64,000 nt of DNA, taken from assembly GCF_000174355.1 (NCBI RefSeq), contig NZ_ACIS01000002.1, forward strand, positions 463,497-527,496, written 5' to 3'. The stretch comes from Pseudogulbenkiania ferrooxidans 2002 (lineage in GTDB: Bacteria; Pseudomonadota; Gammaproteobacteria; Burkholderiales; Chromobacteriaceae). Below, piece by piece: positions 38,475 through 48,252 of this stretch (the stretch's first letter is position 1; the number at the start of each line of letters is the position of its first letter). A model generated the notes under the pieces. The model made no database searches and was not told the DNA's origin. It was given only the letters and a program-made list of their open reading frames with translations. A program made the position numbers and the translations under genes.

Positions 38475-38539
38475 GTTTGCCTCCCAGGATCCGGCCCGGC
38501 CCCGCATCGCACACGCAGCGGGCCAAACCGGCTTCCGAT

Positions 38540-38574
38540 AAAAAAAGGCGACCCGAATCCCCCCGGGCCGCCTT
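38540..38574 (-). terminator. Terminator of norCB
   Basis: On the minus strand AAGGCGGCCCG and CGGGTCGCCTT form an 11-bp stem with one mismatch, followed by a run of T. It lies 13 bp past the norB stop. Confidence 0.8.
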
Positions 38575-38587
38575 CAGCTACACACAC

Positions 38588-40060
<1,473 letters not shown>

Positions 40061-40078
40061 TCATCCCGCTCGGCAGCC

Positions 40079-40504
40079 TTAGCCTTCGATGTTGGGCGGC
40101 CAGTTGTTGGTATTGATCTCGGAGCTGTACTTGAGGAAGGCGACCAGGTCGTCCAGTTCGCCGTCGGTCAGATGGAATTGCGGCATCTGGCGACGACCCG
40201 GGGCGCCGGTCGGCTGACCCTTGATCCAGGCCTTGATGAACTCCGGTCCGCGGCGCTGGTAGACGTTGCCCAGTTCCGGCGCAAAGTAGGCGCCCTCACC
40301 CAACAGGGTGTGGCAGCCGATACAGTTGCGCGTCTCCCAGATGTTCTTGCCGCGCGCGACCTGCTCGGTCAGGTTGACGCGGTTGTCGCGCTTGGGCAGC
40401 GCCTGGGTGGTATCGAACGTCAATGCAAGAAACAACAGAAAGAAAAACACCGCCCCACCATAGAAAATATTGCGGGCGGTCGACTTGGTGAAGCTGGCGC
40501 TCAT
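40079..40504 (-). CDS. norC: Nitric oxide reductase cytochrome c subunit NorC
   Basis: A membrane-anchored cytochrome c of 141 residues. An N-terminal uncleaved helix (about 14-30) is followed by a periplasmic heme domain with Cys61-Ile-Gly-Cys64-His65 and an axial Met in RRQMPQFHLTDGE. It takes electrons from periplasmic cytochromes or azurin and passes them to NorB. Start 40504 follows AGGAGG; an upstream start at 40519 is less likely. First gene of norCB, under the shared Dnr box. Confidence 0.96.
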   Translation of the reverse strand: MSASFTKSTARNIFYGGAVFFFLLFLALTFDTTQALPKRDNRVNLTEQVARGKNIWETRNCIGCHTLLGEGAYFAPELGNVYQRRGPEFIKAWIKGQPTGAPGRRQMPQFHLTDGELDDLVAFLKYSSEINTNNWPPNIEG

Positions 40505-40579
40505 ACGGCCTCCTATCACATATCACCGGAAACACCCGGTGCCTGGGGTAAACTGTATGGGCGATACATGTTTACGACA

Positions 40580-40593
40580 TTGATGCGAATCAA
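40580..40593. promoter_or_regulatory. Shared Dnr/Fnr box between norC and nirE
   Basis: TTGATGCGAATCAA, a full consensus match. Counting 41.5 bases in either direction gives a reasonable -10 on both strands: TACAGT (40552-40557, minus, for norC) and TACACT (40617-40622, plus, for nirE), each matching TATAAT at 4 of 6. One site can therefore drive both genes. Confidence 0.85.
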
Positions 40594-40657
40594 CGATTTC
40601 CCGGCCGCGCCATTCCTACACTTGCGCCATTGTCATCGCCTTGCTGCAGGAGTCCGC

Positions 40658-41497
40658 ATGAACCACCCCGCCTCTCCCCCCCTCTCGGCAGCGGCCGCCA
40701 GCGCCGCTCAGCCCGCCTCCGCCAACGACGACTTCCCCCCCGGCACGGTCTGCCTGATCGGCGCCGGGCCGGGCGATCCGGAACTCATCACGGTCAAGGG
40801 ACTGGCCCGGCTGCAACGTGCCGAGGTGGTGCTGTACGACCACCTGGTCGACCCCGCCGTGCTGGCGCTGGCATCGCCCTCGGCCTGGCGCATCGACGTC
40901 GGCAAGGAAGCCAGCCGCCACACCTTGCCGCAGGACGAGATCAACGCCCTGCTGATCCGCCAGGCTCGCCAGGGATGGCGCGTGGCGCGCCTCAAGGGTG
41001 GCGACCCGTTCCTGTTCGGCCGCGGCGGCGAAGAGGTCCAGGCGCTGGCCAAGGCCGGCGTTCCGTGCGAGGTGATCCCCGGCATCACCGCCGCCTGCGG
41101 CGCCGCGGCGCGCGGGCTGATCCCGCTCACCCACCGCGACCACGCCCAAGGCGTGAGCTTCGTCACCGGCCACCGCCGCGACGGCGAAGACGAACTCGAG
41201 TGGACGCGCCACACCGGCGCCGAGGAAACCCTGGTGATCTACATGGGCCTGGCCGAATCGGCACGCATCTGTGCCGAGCTGATGCGCCACGGCCGCCCCG
41301 GCACCACCCCCGCGGCCGTGATCGAGCGCGCCACCACGCCGCAGCAGCGCATCGTCAGCGCCGACCTGGCCACCCTGCCGGCACGCATCGCGGCGGCCGG
41401 CGTGCGTCCGCCAGCCTTGCTGATCATCGGCGAGGTGGTGCGGCTCTACCCGACGCTGAGCGCCGCCCCAGCCCCCGTTGCAGCCGCGCCGGCATGA
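40658..41497 (+). CDS. nirE: NirE, uroporphyrinogen-III C-methyltransferase
   Basis: A SAM-dependent methyltransferase (SUMT) making precorrin-2 from uroporphyrinogen III, 279 residues, the first step toward siroheme and heme d1. Motifs: VCLIGAGPGDPELITVKG near the N-terminus, VVLYDHLVDP, RLKGGDPFLFGRGGEE and VIPGITAACGAAA. It is a single-domain protein without the CysG dehydrogenase domain. Start 40658 has CAGGAG upstream. It shares a Dnr box with norC, which favours nirE over a general cobA. Confidence 0.9.
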   Translation: MNHPASPPLSAAAASAAQPASANDDFPPGTVCLIGAGPGDPELITVKGLARLQRAEVVLYDHLVDPAVLALASPSAWRIDVGKEASRHTLPQDEINALLIRQARQGWRVARLKGGDPFLFGRGGEEVQALAKAGVPCEVIPGITAACGAAARGLIPLTHRDHAQGVSFVTGHRRDGEDELEWTRHTGAEETLVIYMGLAESARICAELMRHGRPGTTPAAVIERATTPQQRIVSADLATLPARIAAAGVRPPALLIIGEVVRLYPTLSAAPAPVAAAPA

Positions 41498-41769
41498 GCC
41501 TGCCGACACGCGCCGGAAGTGTTGCATCGACCCGACACCGGCCCCGAGCAGGGCCGGTGCGCATCGGCCCGGCGGTAGCGGCTCGGCAGCTCAACAGCCG
41601 ACCAGTTTCGTCACCAAAGCGACTATTCTCCCCGCCGGCTCCCCGTGTCGGCGGGCACTGCCGGCACCCTGCCCGCTGCGCCGCGTCCGTGCCGCCGCCG
41701 GCGCGTGACGAATCACGTTGACAGGCTGCGGCGGCATCTCTAGATTCGGCACCAGCCGCGTCAAACATT
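41498..41769 (+). other. Spacer between nirE and the riboswitch
   Basis: 272 bp. It holds a 9-bp hairpin CACCGGCCC-CGAGCA-GGGCCGGTG (41536-41559) that could end nirE transcripts, although no T-run follows. The glyA promoter must lie just before 41770. No gene was seen. Confidence 0.4.
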
Positions 41770-41952
41770 GCGGGAGAGACCACCTTGAGCGGTGGCGCCG
41801 AAGGGGTATCGCCCCAGAAACTCTCAGGCAAAAGAACCGCAATGTCGTTCGGCTCTCTGGAGAGTAGGCCCGTGAGGCCTCGCCGAAGGAAGCATGGCCG
41901 GGTGCCCGTCACCCCGCCGTAATCTCTCAGGCAAAAGGACAGAGGGGGCGTC
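41770..41952 (+). ncRNA. Tandem glycine riboswitch upstream of glyA
   Basis: Two consecutive glycine aptamers. Aptamer 1 runs from GCGGGAGAGAC (41770) to CTCTCAGGCAAAAGAACC. Aptamer 2 runs from CTCTGGAGAGTAGGCC through GCCGAAGGAAGC to ATCTCTCAGGCAAAAGGACAGAGG. The conserved CTCTCAGGCAAAAG-AC element is present twice, which is diagnostic. It lies about 150 bases before glyA. In the family it usually turns on glycine-consuming genes when glycine is abundant. Confidence 0.95.
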
Positions 41953-42103
41953 ATCTGACCTGTGTCGGATGGGGACCCGCGTCCGTGCCGTTGCACCCGC
42001 CCTTTACCCCTTCCCTCGCCCGTGCGGGCCACAGGTCGACACCAACGACCGGGCACGCGGCGGCCGCCATTGGCCGCCGGCCCTGCAACAACAAGGACAG
42101 CAC

Positions 42104-43360
42104 ATGTTTACCCAGGATATGCAGATTGCCGGCTTCGACGACGCCCTGTGGAACGCGCTGGAGGCCGAGCGCCAGCGCCAGGAAGATCACATCGAGCTGA
42201 TCGCCTCCGAAAACTACACCAGCCCGCGCGTGATGCAGGCGCAGGGCTCGCAACTCACCAACAAATATGCCGAAGGCTACCCCGGCAAGCGCTACTACGG
42301 CGGCTGCGAGCACGTCGACGTGGTCGAGCAGCTCGCCATCGACCGCGCCAAGGAGCTGTTCGGCGCCGACTACGCCAACGTGCAGCCGCACTCCGGCTCG
42401 CAGGCCAACGCCGCCGTCTATATGGCACTGCTGGAACCGCACGACACCGTGCTGGGCATGAGCCTGGCGCACGGCGGCCACCTCACCCACGGCGCCAAGG
42501 TCAACTTCTCCGGCAAGATCTACAACGCCGTGCAGTACGGCCTCAACCCGGAAACCGGCGAGATCGACTACGACGAAGTGCAAAGGTTGGCCGAAGAACA
42601 CAAGCCGAAGATGATCGTGGCCGGCTTCTCCGCCTACTCCCTGGTGCTCGACTTCGCCCGCTTCCGCCAGATCGCCGACAGCGTCGGCGCCTACCTGTTC
42701 GTCGACATGGCGCACGTAGCCGGCCTGGTCGCCGCCGGCCTGTACCCGAACCCGGTGCCGTTCGCCGACGTCGTCACCACCACCACCCACAAGACCCTGC
42801 GCGGCCCGCGCGGCGGCCTGATCCTGTGCAAGAGCAACCCGGAACTGGAGAAGAAGTTCAGCTCGCTAGTGTTCCCCGGTATCCAGGGCGGCCCGCTGAT
42901 GCACGTCATCGCCGCCAAGGCCGTGGCCTTCCTCGAGGCGCAGCAGCCGGAATTCAAGGCCTACCAGCAGCAGGTCATCGCCAACGCCCGCGCCATGGTC
43001 ACGGTGTTCCAGAACCGCGGTTACAGCGTGGTGTCCAACAAGACGGACGACCACCTGTTCCTGCTGTCGCTGATCAGCCAGGGGCTGACCGGCAAGGCAG
43101 CCGACGCGGCACTGGGCGCGGCGCACATCACCGTCAACAAGAACGCCGTGCCGAACGACCCGCAAAGCCCGTTCGTCACCAGCGGCATCCGCATCGGCAC
43201 CCCGGCCGTCACCACGCGCGGCTTCAAGGAAGCCGAAGTGGAGCGCGTGGCCGGCTGGATCTGCGACATTCTCGACGACATCGAGAACCCGGCGGTGATC
43301 GAGCGCGTCAAGCATCAGGTGGCCGAGCTGTGCGCAGCCTTCCCGGTGTACCGCGGCTAA
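42104..43360 (+). CDS. glyA: Serine hydroxymethyltransferase GlyA
   Basis: A PLP enzyme of 418 residues interconverting glycine plus 5,10-methylene-THF and serine plus THF. Motifs: [32 protein letters not shown], the PLP lysine in [14 protein letters not shown], and [12 protein letters not shown] near the end. The start at 42104 follows AAGGACAG. The tandem glycine riboswitch and the following sdaA suggest it runs in the direction glycine to serine, as needed for betaine-derived glycine. Confidence 0.96.
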   Translation: MFTQDMQIAGFDDALWNALEAERQRQEDHIELIASENYTSPRVMQAQGSQLTNKYAEGYPGKRYYGGCEHVDVVEQLAIDRAKELFGADYANVQPHSGSQANAAVYMALLEPHDTVLGMSLAHGGHLTHGAKVNFSGKIYNAVQYGLNPETGEIDYDEVQRLAEEHKPKMIVAGFSAYSLVLDFARFRQIADSVGAYLFVDMAHVAGLVAAGLYPNPVPFADVVTTTTHKTLRGPRGGLILCKSNPELEKKFSSLVFPGIQGGPLMHVIAAKAVAFLEAQQPEFKAYQQQVIANARAMVTVFQNRGYSVVSNKTDDHLFLLSLISQGLTGKAADAALGAAHITVNKNAVPNDPQSPFVTSGIRIGTPAVTTRGFKEAEVERVAGWICDILDDIENPAVIERVKHQVAELCAAFPVYRG

Positions 43361-43389
43361 GAACCCGCCTCGCGATCGGTCGTGCACGC

Positions 43390-43529
43390 CGCAGGATGGG
43401 GCAATTCAGAGGAAACCATCATCGATGGATTCCCTATCCTGCGATGAGGACAATGCCAACAGCCCTCTCGGAAACATGGCAGGATCGTGACCCTTGATCG
43501 AGTTTTACCCCGGCCGGAAACGGCCGGGG
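43390..43529 (+). other. Structured glyA-sdaA spacer
   Basis: Two hairpins lie in the 229-bp spacer. The first pairs CGCAGGAT (43390) with ATCCTGCG (43443), extended by GGG/CCC, and encloses CCATC-ATC-GATGG. The second is CCCCGGCCG-GAAA-CGGCCGGGG (43508-43529). Neither is followed by a T-run, so glyA and sdaA may be co-transcribed with partial attenuation. Confidence 0.45.
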
Positions 43530-43589
43530 GTTGTCTCCCGAATTCATCAGGCCCCCGCCTAGCGGGGTGCCGTAGCAAGAGAAGCAACC

Positions 43590-44990
43590 ATGGCAATCAG
43601 CGTCTTTGACCTGTTCAAGATCGGCATCGGCCCGTCCAGTTCGCACACCGTGGGGCCGATGCGCGCCGCGCGCCAGTTCGTCGCCCGGCTAGAGAAGGAC
43701 GGCCTGCTGGAACGAGTGGCCAGCGTGCGCAGCGAGCTGTTCGGCTCGCTCGGCGCCACCGGCAAGGGCCACGGCTCGGACGTGGCGGTACTGCTCGGCC
43801 TGCAGGGCGAACTGCCGGACGAAGTCGACACCGACGCGGTGCCGGCCATGGTGGCAGCAATCCGCAGCAACAAACGGCTGTCGCTGCTCGGCCAGCACGA
43901 AGTGGTGTTCACCGAGCCGGAGCACCTGGTGCTGCACAAGCGCAAGTCGCTGCCCTTCCACCCCAACGGCATGACCTTCGAGGCCCGCGACGATGCCGGC
44001 AACGTGCTCGACAAGCGCGCCTACTACTCGGTGGGCGGCGGCTTCGTGGTGGACGAGGCGGCGGTGGAGGCCGGCTTCGTGCCGCCCGGCGCCACCGAGC
44101 TGCGCCATCCCTTCAACAACGCCGCCGAGCTGCTGGCGCTGTGCAAGGAACACAACAAGCCGATCAGCCAGATCATGCTGGAGAACGAACTGGCCTGGCG
44201 CAGCGAGGAAGAAGTGCGCGCCGGTCTTCTCAACATCTGGCACGTGATGCAGGCGTGCGTGAAGCGCGGCTGCGCCCACGAAGGCATCCTGCCCGGCGGC
44301 ATGAAGGTCAAGCGCCGCGCCGCCGACATGCACCGCAAGCTGCTGGCGGCGCCCGAGGCCAGCCTGCGCGACCCGCTCACGGTGATCGACTGGGTCAACC
44401 TCTACGCGCTGGCGGTGAACGAAGAGAACGCCGGCGGCGGCCGCGTGGTCACCGCGCCGACCAACGGCGCGGCCGGCATCGTGCCGGCGGTGCTGCACTA
44501 CTACTCGCGCTTCGTGCCGGGCGCCAACGAAGACGGCGTGGTGCGCTTCCTGTTGACGGCCGGCGCCATCGGCATCCTGTTCAAGCTCAACGCCTCGATC
44601 TCGGGGGCGGAAGTCGGCTGCCAGGGCGAAGTCGGCTCGGCCTGTTCGATGGCGGCGGGCGGATTGGCCGAAGTGATGGGCGGCACCCCGGAACAGGTGG
44701 AAAACGCCGCCGAGATCGGCATGGAACACAATCTCGGCCTCACCTGCGACCCGGTGGGCGGCCTGGTGCAGGTGCCCTGCATCGAACGCAACGCCATGGC
44801 CTCGGTCAAGGCCATCAACGCGGTGCGCATGGCGCTGCGCGGCGACGGCCAGCACTTCGTCTCGCTCGACCGCGTCATCAAGACCATGCGCGACACCGGC
44901 CGCGACATGAGCACCAAGTACAAGGAAACCGCCCGCGGCGGCCTGGCCGTGAACATTGTCGAGGTGCCGGTCAACATCGTGGAATGCTGA
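43590..44990 (+). CDS. sdaA: L-serine ammonia-lyase (single-chain, 4Fe-4S)
   Basis: Converts L-serine to pyruvate and ammonia, 466 residues. The beta-like N-terminal part ([24 protein letters not shown]) and alpha-like C-terminal part are fused, as in SdaA/SdaB. Cluster cysteines lie in [39 protein letters not shown]. Downstream of glyA, it completes the route glycine to serine to pyruvate. RBS AAGAGAAG precedes the ATG. Confidence 0.95.
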   Translation: MAISVFDLFKIGIGPSSSHTVGPMRAARQFVARLEKDGLLERVASVRSELFGSLGATGKGHGSDVAVLLGLQGELPDEVDTDAVPAMVAAIRSNKRLSLLGQHEVVFTEPEHLVLHKRKSLPFHPNGMTFEARDDAGNVLDKRAYYSVGGGFVVDEAAVEAGFVPPGATELRHPFNNAAELLALCKEHNKPISQIMLENELAWRSEEEVRAGLLNIWHVMQACVKRGCAHEGILPGGMKVKRRAADMHRKLLAAPEASLRDPLTVIDWVNLYALAVNEENAGGGRVVTAPTNGAAGIVPAVLHYYSRFVPGANEDGVVRFLLTAGAIGILFKLNASISGAEVGCQGEVGSACSMAAGGLAEVMGGTPEQVENAAEIGMEHNLGLTCDPVGGLVQVPCIERNAMASVKAINAVRMALRGDGQHFVSLDRVIKTMRDTGRDMSTKYKETARGGLAVNIVEVPVNIVEC

Positions 44991-45026
44991 CCGCGTGCCC
45001 TCGGCACCCTTCCTCTGACGTCCCTT

Positions 45027-45053
45027 CCCCCGCTCGCCGGGGGTTCTTTTTTT
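45027..45053 (+). terminator. Terminator of sdaA
   Basis: CCCCCG-CTCGC-CGGGGG stem followed by TTCTTTTTTT, 36 bp past the sdaA stop. Confidence 0.85.
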
Positions 45054-45065
45054 GTCTGGCCCGCC

Positions 45066-45710
45066 TCAGCGATACAGCGCCGGAAACGCGCGGCGCAGGG
45101 CGTCGAGCTTGGGCAGATCGTTGATCACGATGTAAGGGTTGTCCGGGTGCAGCGCCAGGAAATTCTGGTGGTAACCCTCGGCCGGATAGAACGCCTTGAG
45201 CTGCACAACCTGGGTGACGATGGGTTGGCCGAACACGCGCGCCTTGTCCAGCTGCGCGATATAGGCCTGCGCCACCTGTTTCTGGCCGGCGTCGGCATAG
45301 AATATCGCCGAGCGGTACTGCGTGCCGTGATCCGGCCCCTGGCGGTTCAGCTCGGTCGGGTCGTGCGCCACCGCGAAGAACACCTGCAACAGCTGGCCGT
45401 ACGAGACCTTGGCAGGGTCGTAGCTGATCTTCACCGCTTCGGCGTGGCCGGTGGTCCCGCTGCTGACGGTCTCGTACTGGGCGCTGGCGGCGCTGCCGCC
45501 CGAGTAGCCCGATACCACGCTGGTGACGCCCTTGACGTGCTTGAACACCGCGTCGACACCCCAGAAGCAGCCACCGGCGAGCACGGCGACCTGGCTGCCG
45601 TGCGCGGCGGGAACCGCTCCCGCGAAGGCGGGCACGGTCTGGGCACGAACCGGCGTCAGCAGGCCAGCGCCGGCACACAGCACCCACAACAGGGTGCGGA
45701 TGCGAATCAT
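45066..45710 (-). CDS. msrA: Peptide methionine (S)-S-oxide reductase MsrA, exported
   Basis: Reduces the S-epimer of methionine sulfoxide in proteins, 214 residues. The catalytic motif GGCFWG has nucleophile Cys48. An N-terminal signal peptide ([23 protein letters not shown]) indicates periplasmic location, unlike most MsrA. GYSGG and YHQNF are family motifs. It is the last gene of msrB-dipZ-msrA, 38 bp after dipZ, with GAGGAG as RBS. No resolving Cys is visible near the C-terminus, so reduction probably depends on the thioredoxin-like part of DipZ. Confidence 0.93.
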   Translation of the reverse strand: MIRIRTLLWVLCAGAGLLTPVRAQTVPAFAGAVPAAHGSQVAVLAGGCFWGVDAVFKHVKGVTSVVSGYSGGSAASAQYETVSSGTTGHAEAVKISYDPAKVSYGQLLQVFFAVAHDPTELNRQGPDHGTQYRSAIFYADAGQKQVAQAYIAQLDKARVFGQPIVTQVVQLKAFYPAEGYHQNFLALHPDNPYIVINDLPKLDALRRAFPALYR

Positions 45711-45748
45711 GGTCTCACTCCTCAGTAAGGGGATGGGGACGTGGCGCC

Positions 45749-47500
45749 TTAGCCAAAGGTAAACGCGAACGCCTGCACCCCGGCGTCGAGAAACTCGATC
45801 TGGAAGGTGCGTTCCCGTGCACCTGCCTGCTGACGCACCAGCTGGTACAGCCGGTTGCCGTCGACCGTACCGCTGCCGTCGGCCCCGACGTCGGCGCCGT
45901 GGTCGGCTCCCGGTGCCGCACCATCCAGCGTCACGCGGAAGCGCACCGGCGTGCCAGGCGGATTACCCAGCACCAGATGCAGGTCGCGGCCGCGGAAGCG
46001 ATAGACGATGGCCCCCTGCGGGCGCGCCAGCGTGGCCGATTCGCCCCCCACCTTCCAGCGGCCGGCGAGCCCCCATTGGTTGAGCGCTGGAGCAGGCGGA
46101 GTCGAATACAGGGCGACACGATCCGGCCGGAAGCGCTCGGGCGAGGCGAAATACTCGGCGCGTTCACTGCCGATATAGGTTTCCGGCGAGACATGGACGT
46201 CGCCGCCGCCGGCCGCCATCACGCCCTGGGCGGGCAACGGCAGCGCCCGGGCCATCGGGCCGGACACCTTGGAGTGGGCCTCCGCCAGCAACTGGCGGAT
46301 CGCCGCTTCGGTGTGGGCGTAGTCGCCCTCGCCGAAGGTGTGGTCGCGTACCCGGCCCTGGGCATCGATCAGGTAGTGTGCCGGCCAGTACTGGTTGTGG
46401 TAGGCATTCCAGATGGAGAAATCGTTGTCCATCGCCACCGGGTAAGGGATGCCGAGGTCGCGGATGGCTTTGCGCACATTGCCCTCGTCGCGTTCGAAGG
46501 CGAACTCCGGGGCATGCACGCCGATGATCACCAGGCCCTGGCCCTGATATCGGTCCCACCACGACTTCAGGTAGGGCAAGGTGCGCAGGCAGTTGATGCA
46601 GGAGTAGGTCCAGAAATCCACCAGCACCACCTTGCCGCGCAACCCGGCCAGGCTCAGCGGTGGCGAATTGAGCCAGCGCGTGGCCCCGGTGAGCGCCGGC
46701 GCAGGCCCTTCATCCGCCAGTTTGAGCGTGCCCGCCACCGGCATCACGCCGGCGTTCGGCGCTGGCACGACGGGCGGCGTGGCGCGAGCCGACAGCGTGT
46801 TGATCAGCGCCTGCTCGGTACGGGCGGTGCTGGCGTAGGAGATTTTTGCGAGATATTGGGTGTCCAGCCCGAGCGCGATCGCCGTCACCCCGGCCAGTAC
46901 CGCGACGCCGAGCCCGCGCCGGATCCACTCCTCGGCCCCCAGGCCGCGCTTCATCAGCCGGAAGAGACGGCTGCCGGCGAACAGCGCCCCGGCCAGCGAG
47001 GTGCCGGCACCGGCGGCAAAGGCCAACAGCAGCAGCGCCGTGTGCGCGTTGGGACCGTTCAGCGCGGCGCCGGCCAGCACCAGCCCCAGGATCGGCCCGG
47101 CGCACGGCGCCCACAGAAAGCCGATCGCCACACCCAGCAACAGCGCACCCTTGACGCTGCCCTGGTGCTCGGCCTGCTGCTGCAATTGTCCGCCCAGCCG
47201 TACCAGCGGCCGCATCACGCGCTCGGCCAGCGCCGGCAGCAGCAGGGTCAGCCCCAGTAGCGCCATCAGCACCAGCGCCGCGATACGACCGTATTGATTG
47301 GCCGCCACCACCCAGCTGCCGCCGACCGCGGCGAGCGTGGCCACGCCGGCGAAGGTGAGCGCCATGCCGAGCAGGATCGGCAGGCCGGCGCGCCGGAACG
47401 GCTGGTCGGCACGGGCGAACACGAACGGGATCACCGGCAGCACACACGGGCTGAAGATGGTCAGCACACCGCCAAGGTAGGAAAGCATCAGCAATAACAT
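45749..47500 (-). CDS. dipZ: DipZ-like fusion: CcdA/DsbD membrane domain, thioredoxin-like domain and C-terminal domain
   Basis: A 583-residue thiol-disulfide transporter. The N-terminal CcdA-type membrane domain (about 1-220) has the paired cysteines FSPCVLPVIP and APCAGPILG that carry reducing equivalents across the membrane. A periplasmic redoxin domain (about 265-420) has the CxxC SCINCL. The C-terminal part (about 440-580) is a beta-sandwich like that of mycobacterial DipZ. Between msrB and msrA it is the likely electron source for both. GGAGG lies before the start at 47500. Confidence 0.9.
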   Translation of the reverse strand: MLLLMLSYLGGVLTIFSPCVLPVIPFVFARADQPFRRAGLPILLGMALTFAGVATLAAVGGSWVVAANQYGRIAALVLMALLGLTLLLPALAERVMRPLVRLGGQLQQQAEHQGSVKGALLLGVAIGFLWAPCAGPILGLVLAGAALNGPNAHTALLLLAFAAGAGTSLAGALFAGSRLFRLMKRGLGAEEWIRRGLGVAVLAGVTAIALGLDTQYLAKISYASTARTEQALINTLSARATPPVVPAPNAGVMPVAGTLKLADEGPAPALTGATRWLNSPPLSLAGLRGKVVLVDFWTYSCINCLRTLPYLKSWWDRYQGQGLVIIGVHAPEFAFERDEGNVRKAIRDLGIPYPVAMDNDFSIWNAYHNQYWPAHYLIDAQGRVRDHTFGEGDYAHTEAAIRQLLAEAHSKVSGPMARALPLPAQGVMAAGGGDVHVSPETYIGSERAEYFASPERFRPDRVALYSTPPAPALNQWGLAGRWKVGGESATLARPQGAIVYRFRGRDLHLVLGNPPGTPVRFRVTLDGAAPGADHGADVGADGSGTVDGNRLYQLVRQQAGARERTFQIEFLDAGVQAFAFTFG

Positions 47501-47516
47501 CGCACCACCTCCGCTT

Positions 47517-48074
47517 TCAGGATGCCTTGGCCAGCGGAACGAAACGCAGCGCCACGGTATTCATGCAGTAGCGCAGCCCGGTCGGCGGCGGGCCATCGTC
47601 GAACACGTGACCCAGGTGCGCCTCGCACAGGGCACAGAGCACCTCGGTGCGCACCATGCCGAGCGTCACGTCGCTGTGCGTGGCGATGTTCTGCGCGGCA
47701 ATCGGCTGCCAGAAACTCGCCCAGCCGGTGTGCGAGTCATACTTGGTCCGGGAACTGAACAGGGCGTTGCCGCAGCAGACACAACGGTAGAGTCCGGCAT
47801 CGTGACGGTCATAGCCGGGAATGGAAAACGGGGGCTCGGTGCCCTGCCGGCGCGTCACGGCATACGCCAAGGGCGACAACAGGCGCCGCCATTCGGCATC
47901 CTTCTGCACCAGCGGCAGGGTAACCGGGCCGAGCTGCGTTCCCGCATCCGAGAACTTGATCACCGTCACCATCCGGGGAGCGAGCGCGGAGGTGGCGGCG
48001 CGGGCGGCGCGATGCATCGCGAGCAGCGCAACGCTCCCCCCGCTCAGGCAGCGCAGAAATTGTCGACGTTTCAT
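47517..48074 (-). CDS. msrB: Peptide methionine (R)-S-oxide reductase MsrB, Tat-like signal
   Basis: Reduces the R-epimer of methionine sulfoxide, 185 residues. Two CxxC zinc sites (CVCC and CALC), GWASFWQP and the catalytic Cys in YCMNTVALRF are present. The N-terminus MKRRQFLRCLSGG has a twin-arginine and hydrophobic stretch, suggesting Tat export as a folded, zinc-loaded protein. It is the first gene of msrB-dipZ-msrA, with GGGAGG as RBS. The trio is a separated version of the PilB-type repair system of Neisseria, where thioredoxin-like, MsrA and MsrB domains are fused. Confidence 0.93.
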   Translation of the reverse strand: MKRRQFLRCLSGGSVALLAMHRAARAATSALAPRMVTVIKFSDAGTQLGPVTLPLVQKDAEWRRLLSPLAYAVTRRQGTEPPFSIPGYDRHDAGLYRCVCCGNALFSSRTKYDSHTGWASFWQPIAAQNIATHSDVTLGMVRTEVLCALCEAHLGHVFDDGPPPTGLRYCMNTVALRFVPLAKAS

Positions 48075-48252
48075 GATCAGGACCTCCCTTCCCCTTTTAG
48101 TCGCGCCGGGAGGCTATTCCTTACACTCCGACCGGCGGACCAAACGATAAAAGGTGTTCCGAGAGGACACGCACATGCCGAAAGGACATCCCGTCCTTCC
48201 GGAAAGTTTCCCGCTGCCCCGAACCACGCTTTGCCGACAACTCCTGCTGGTG

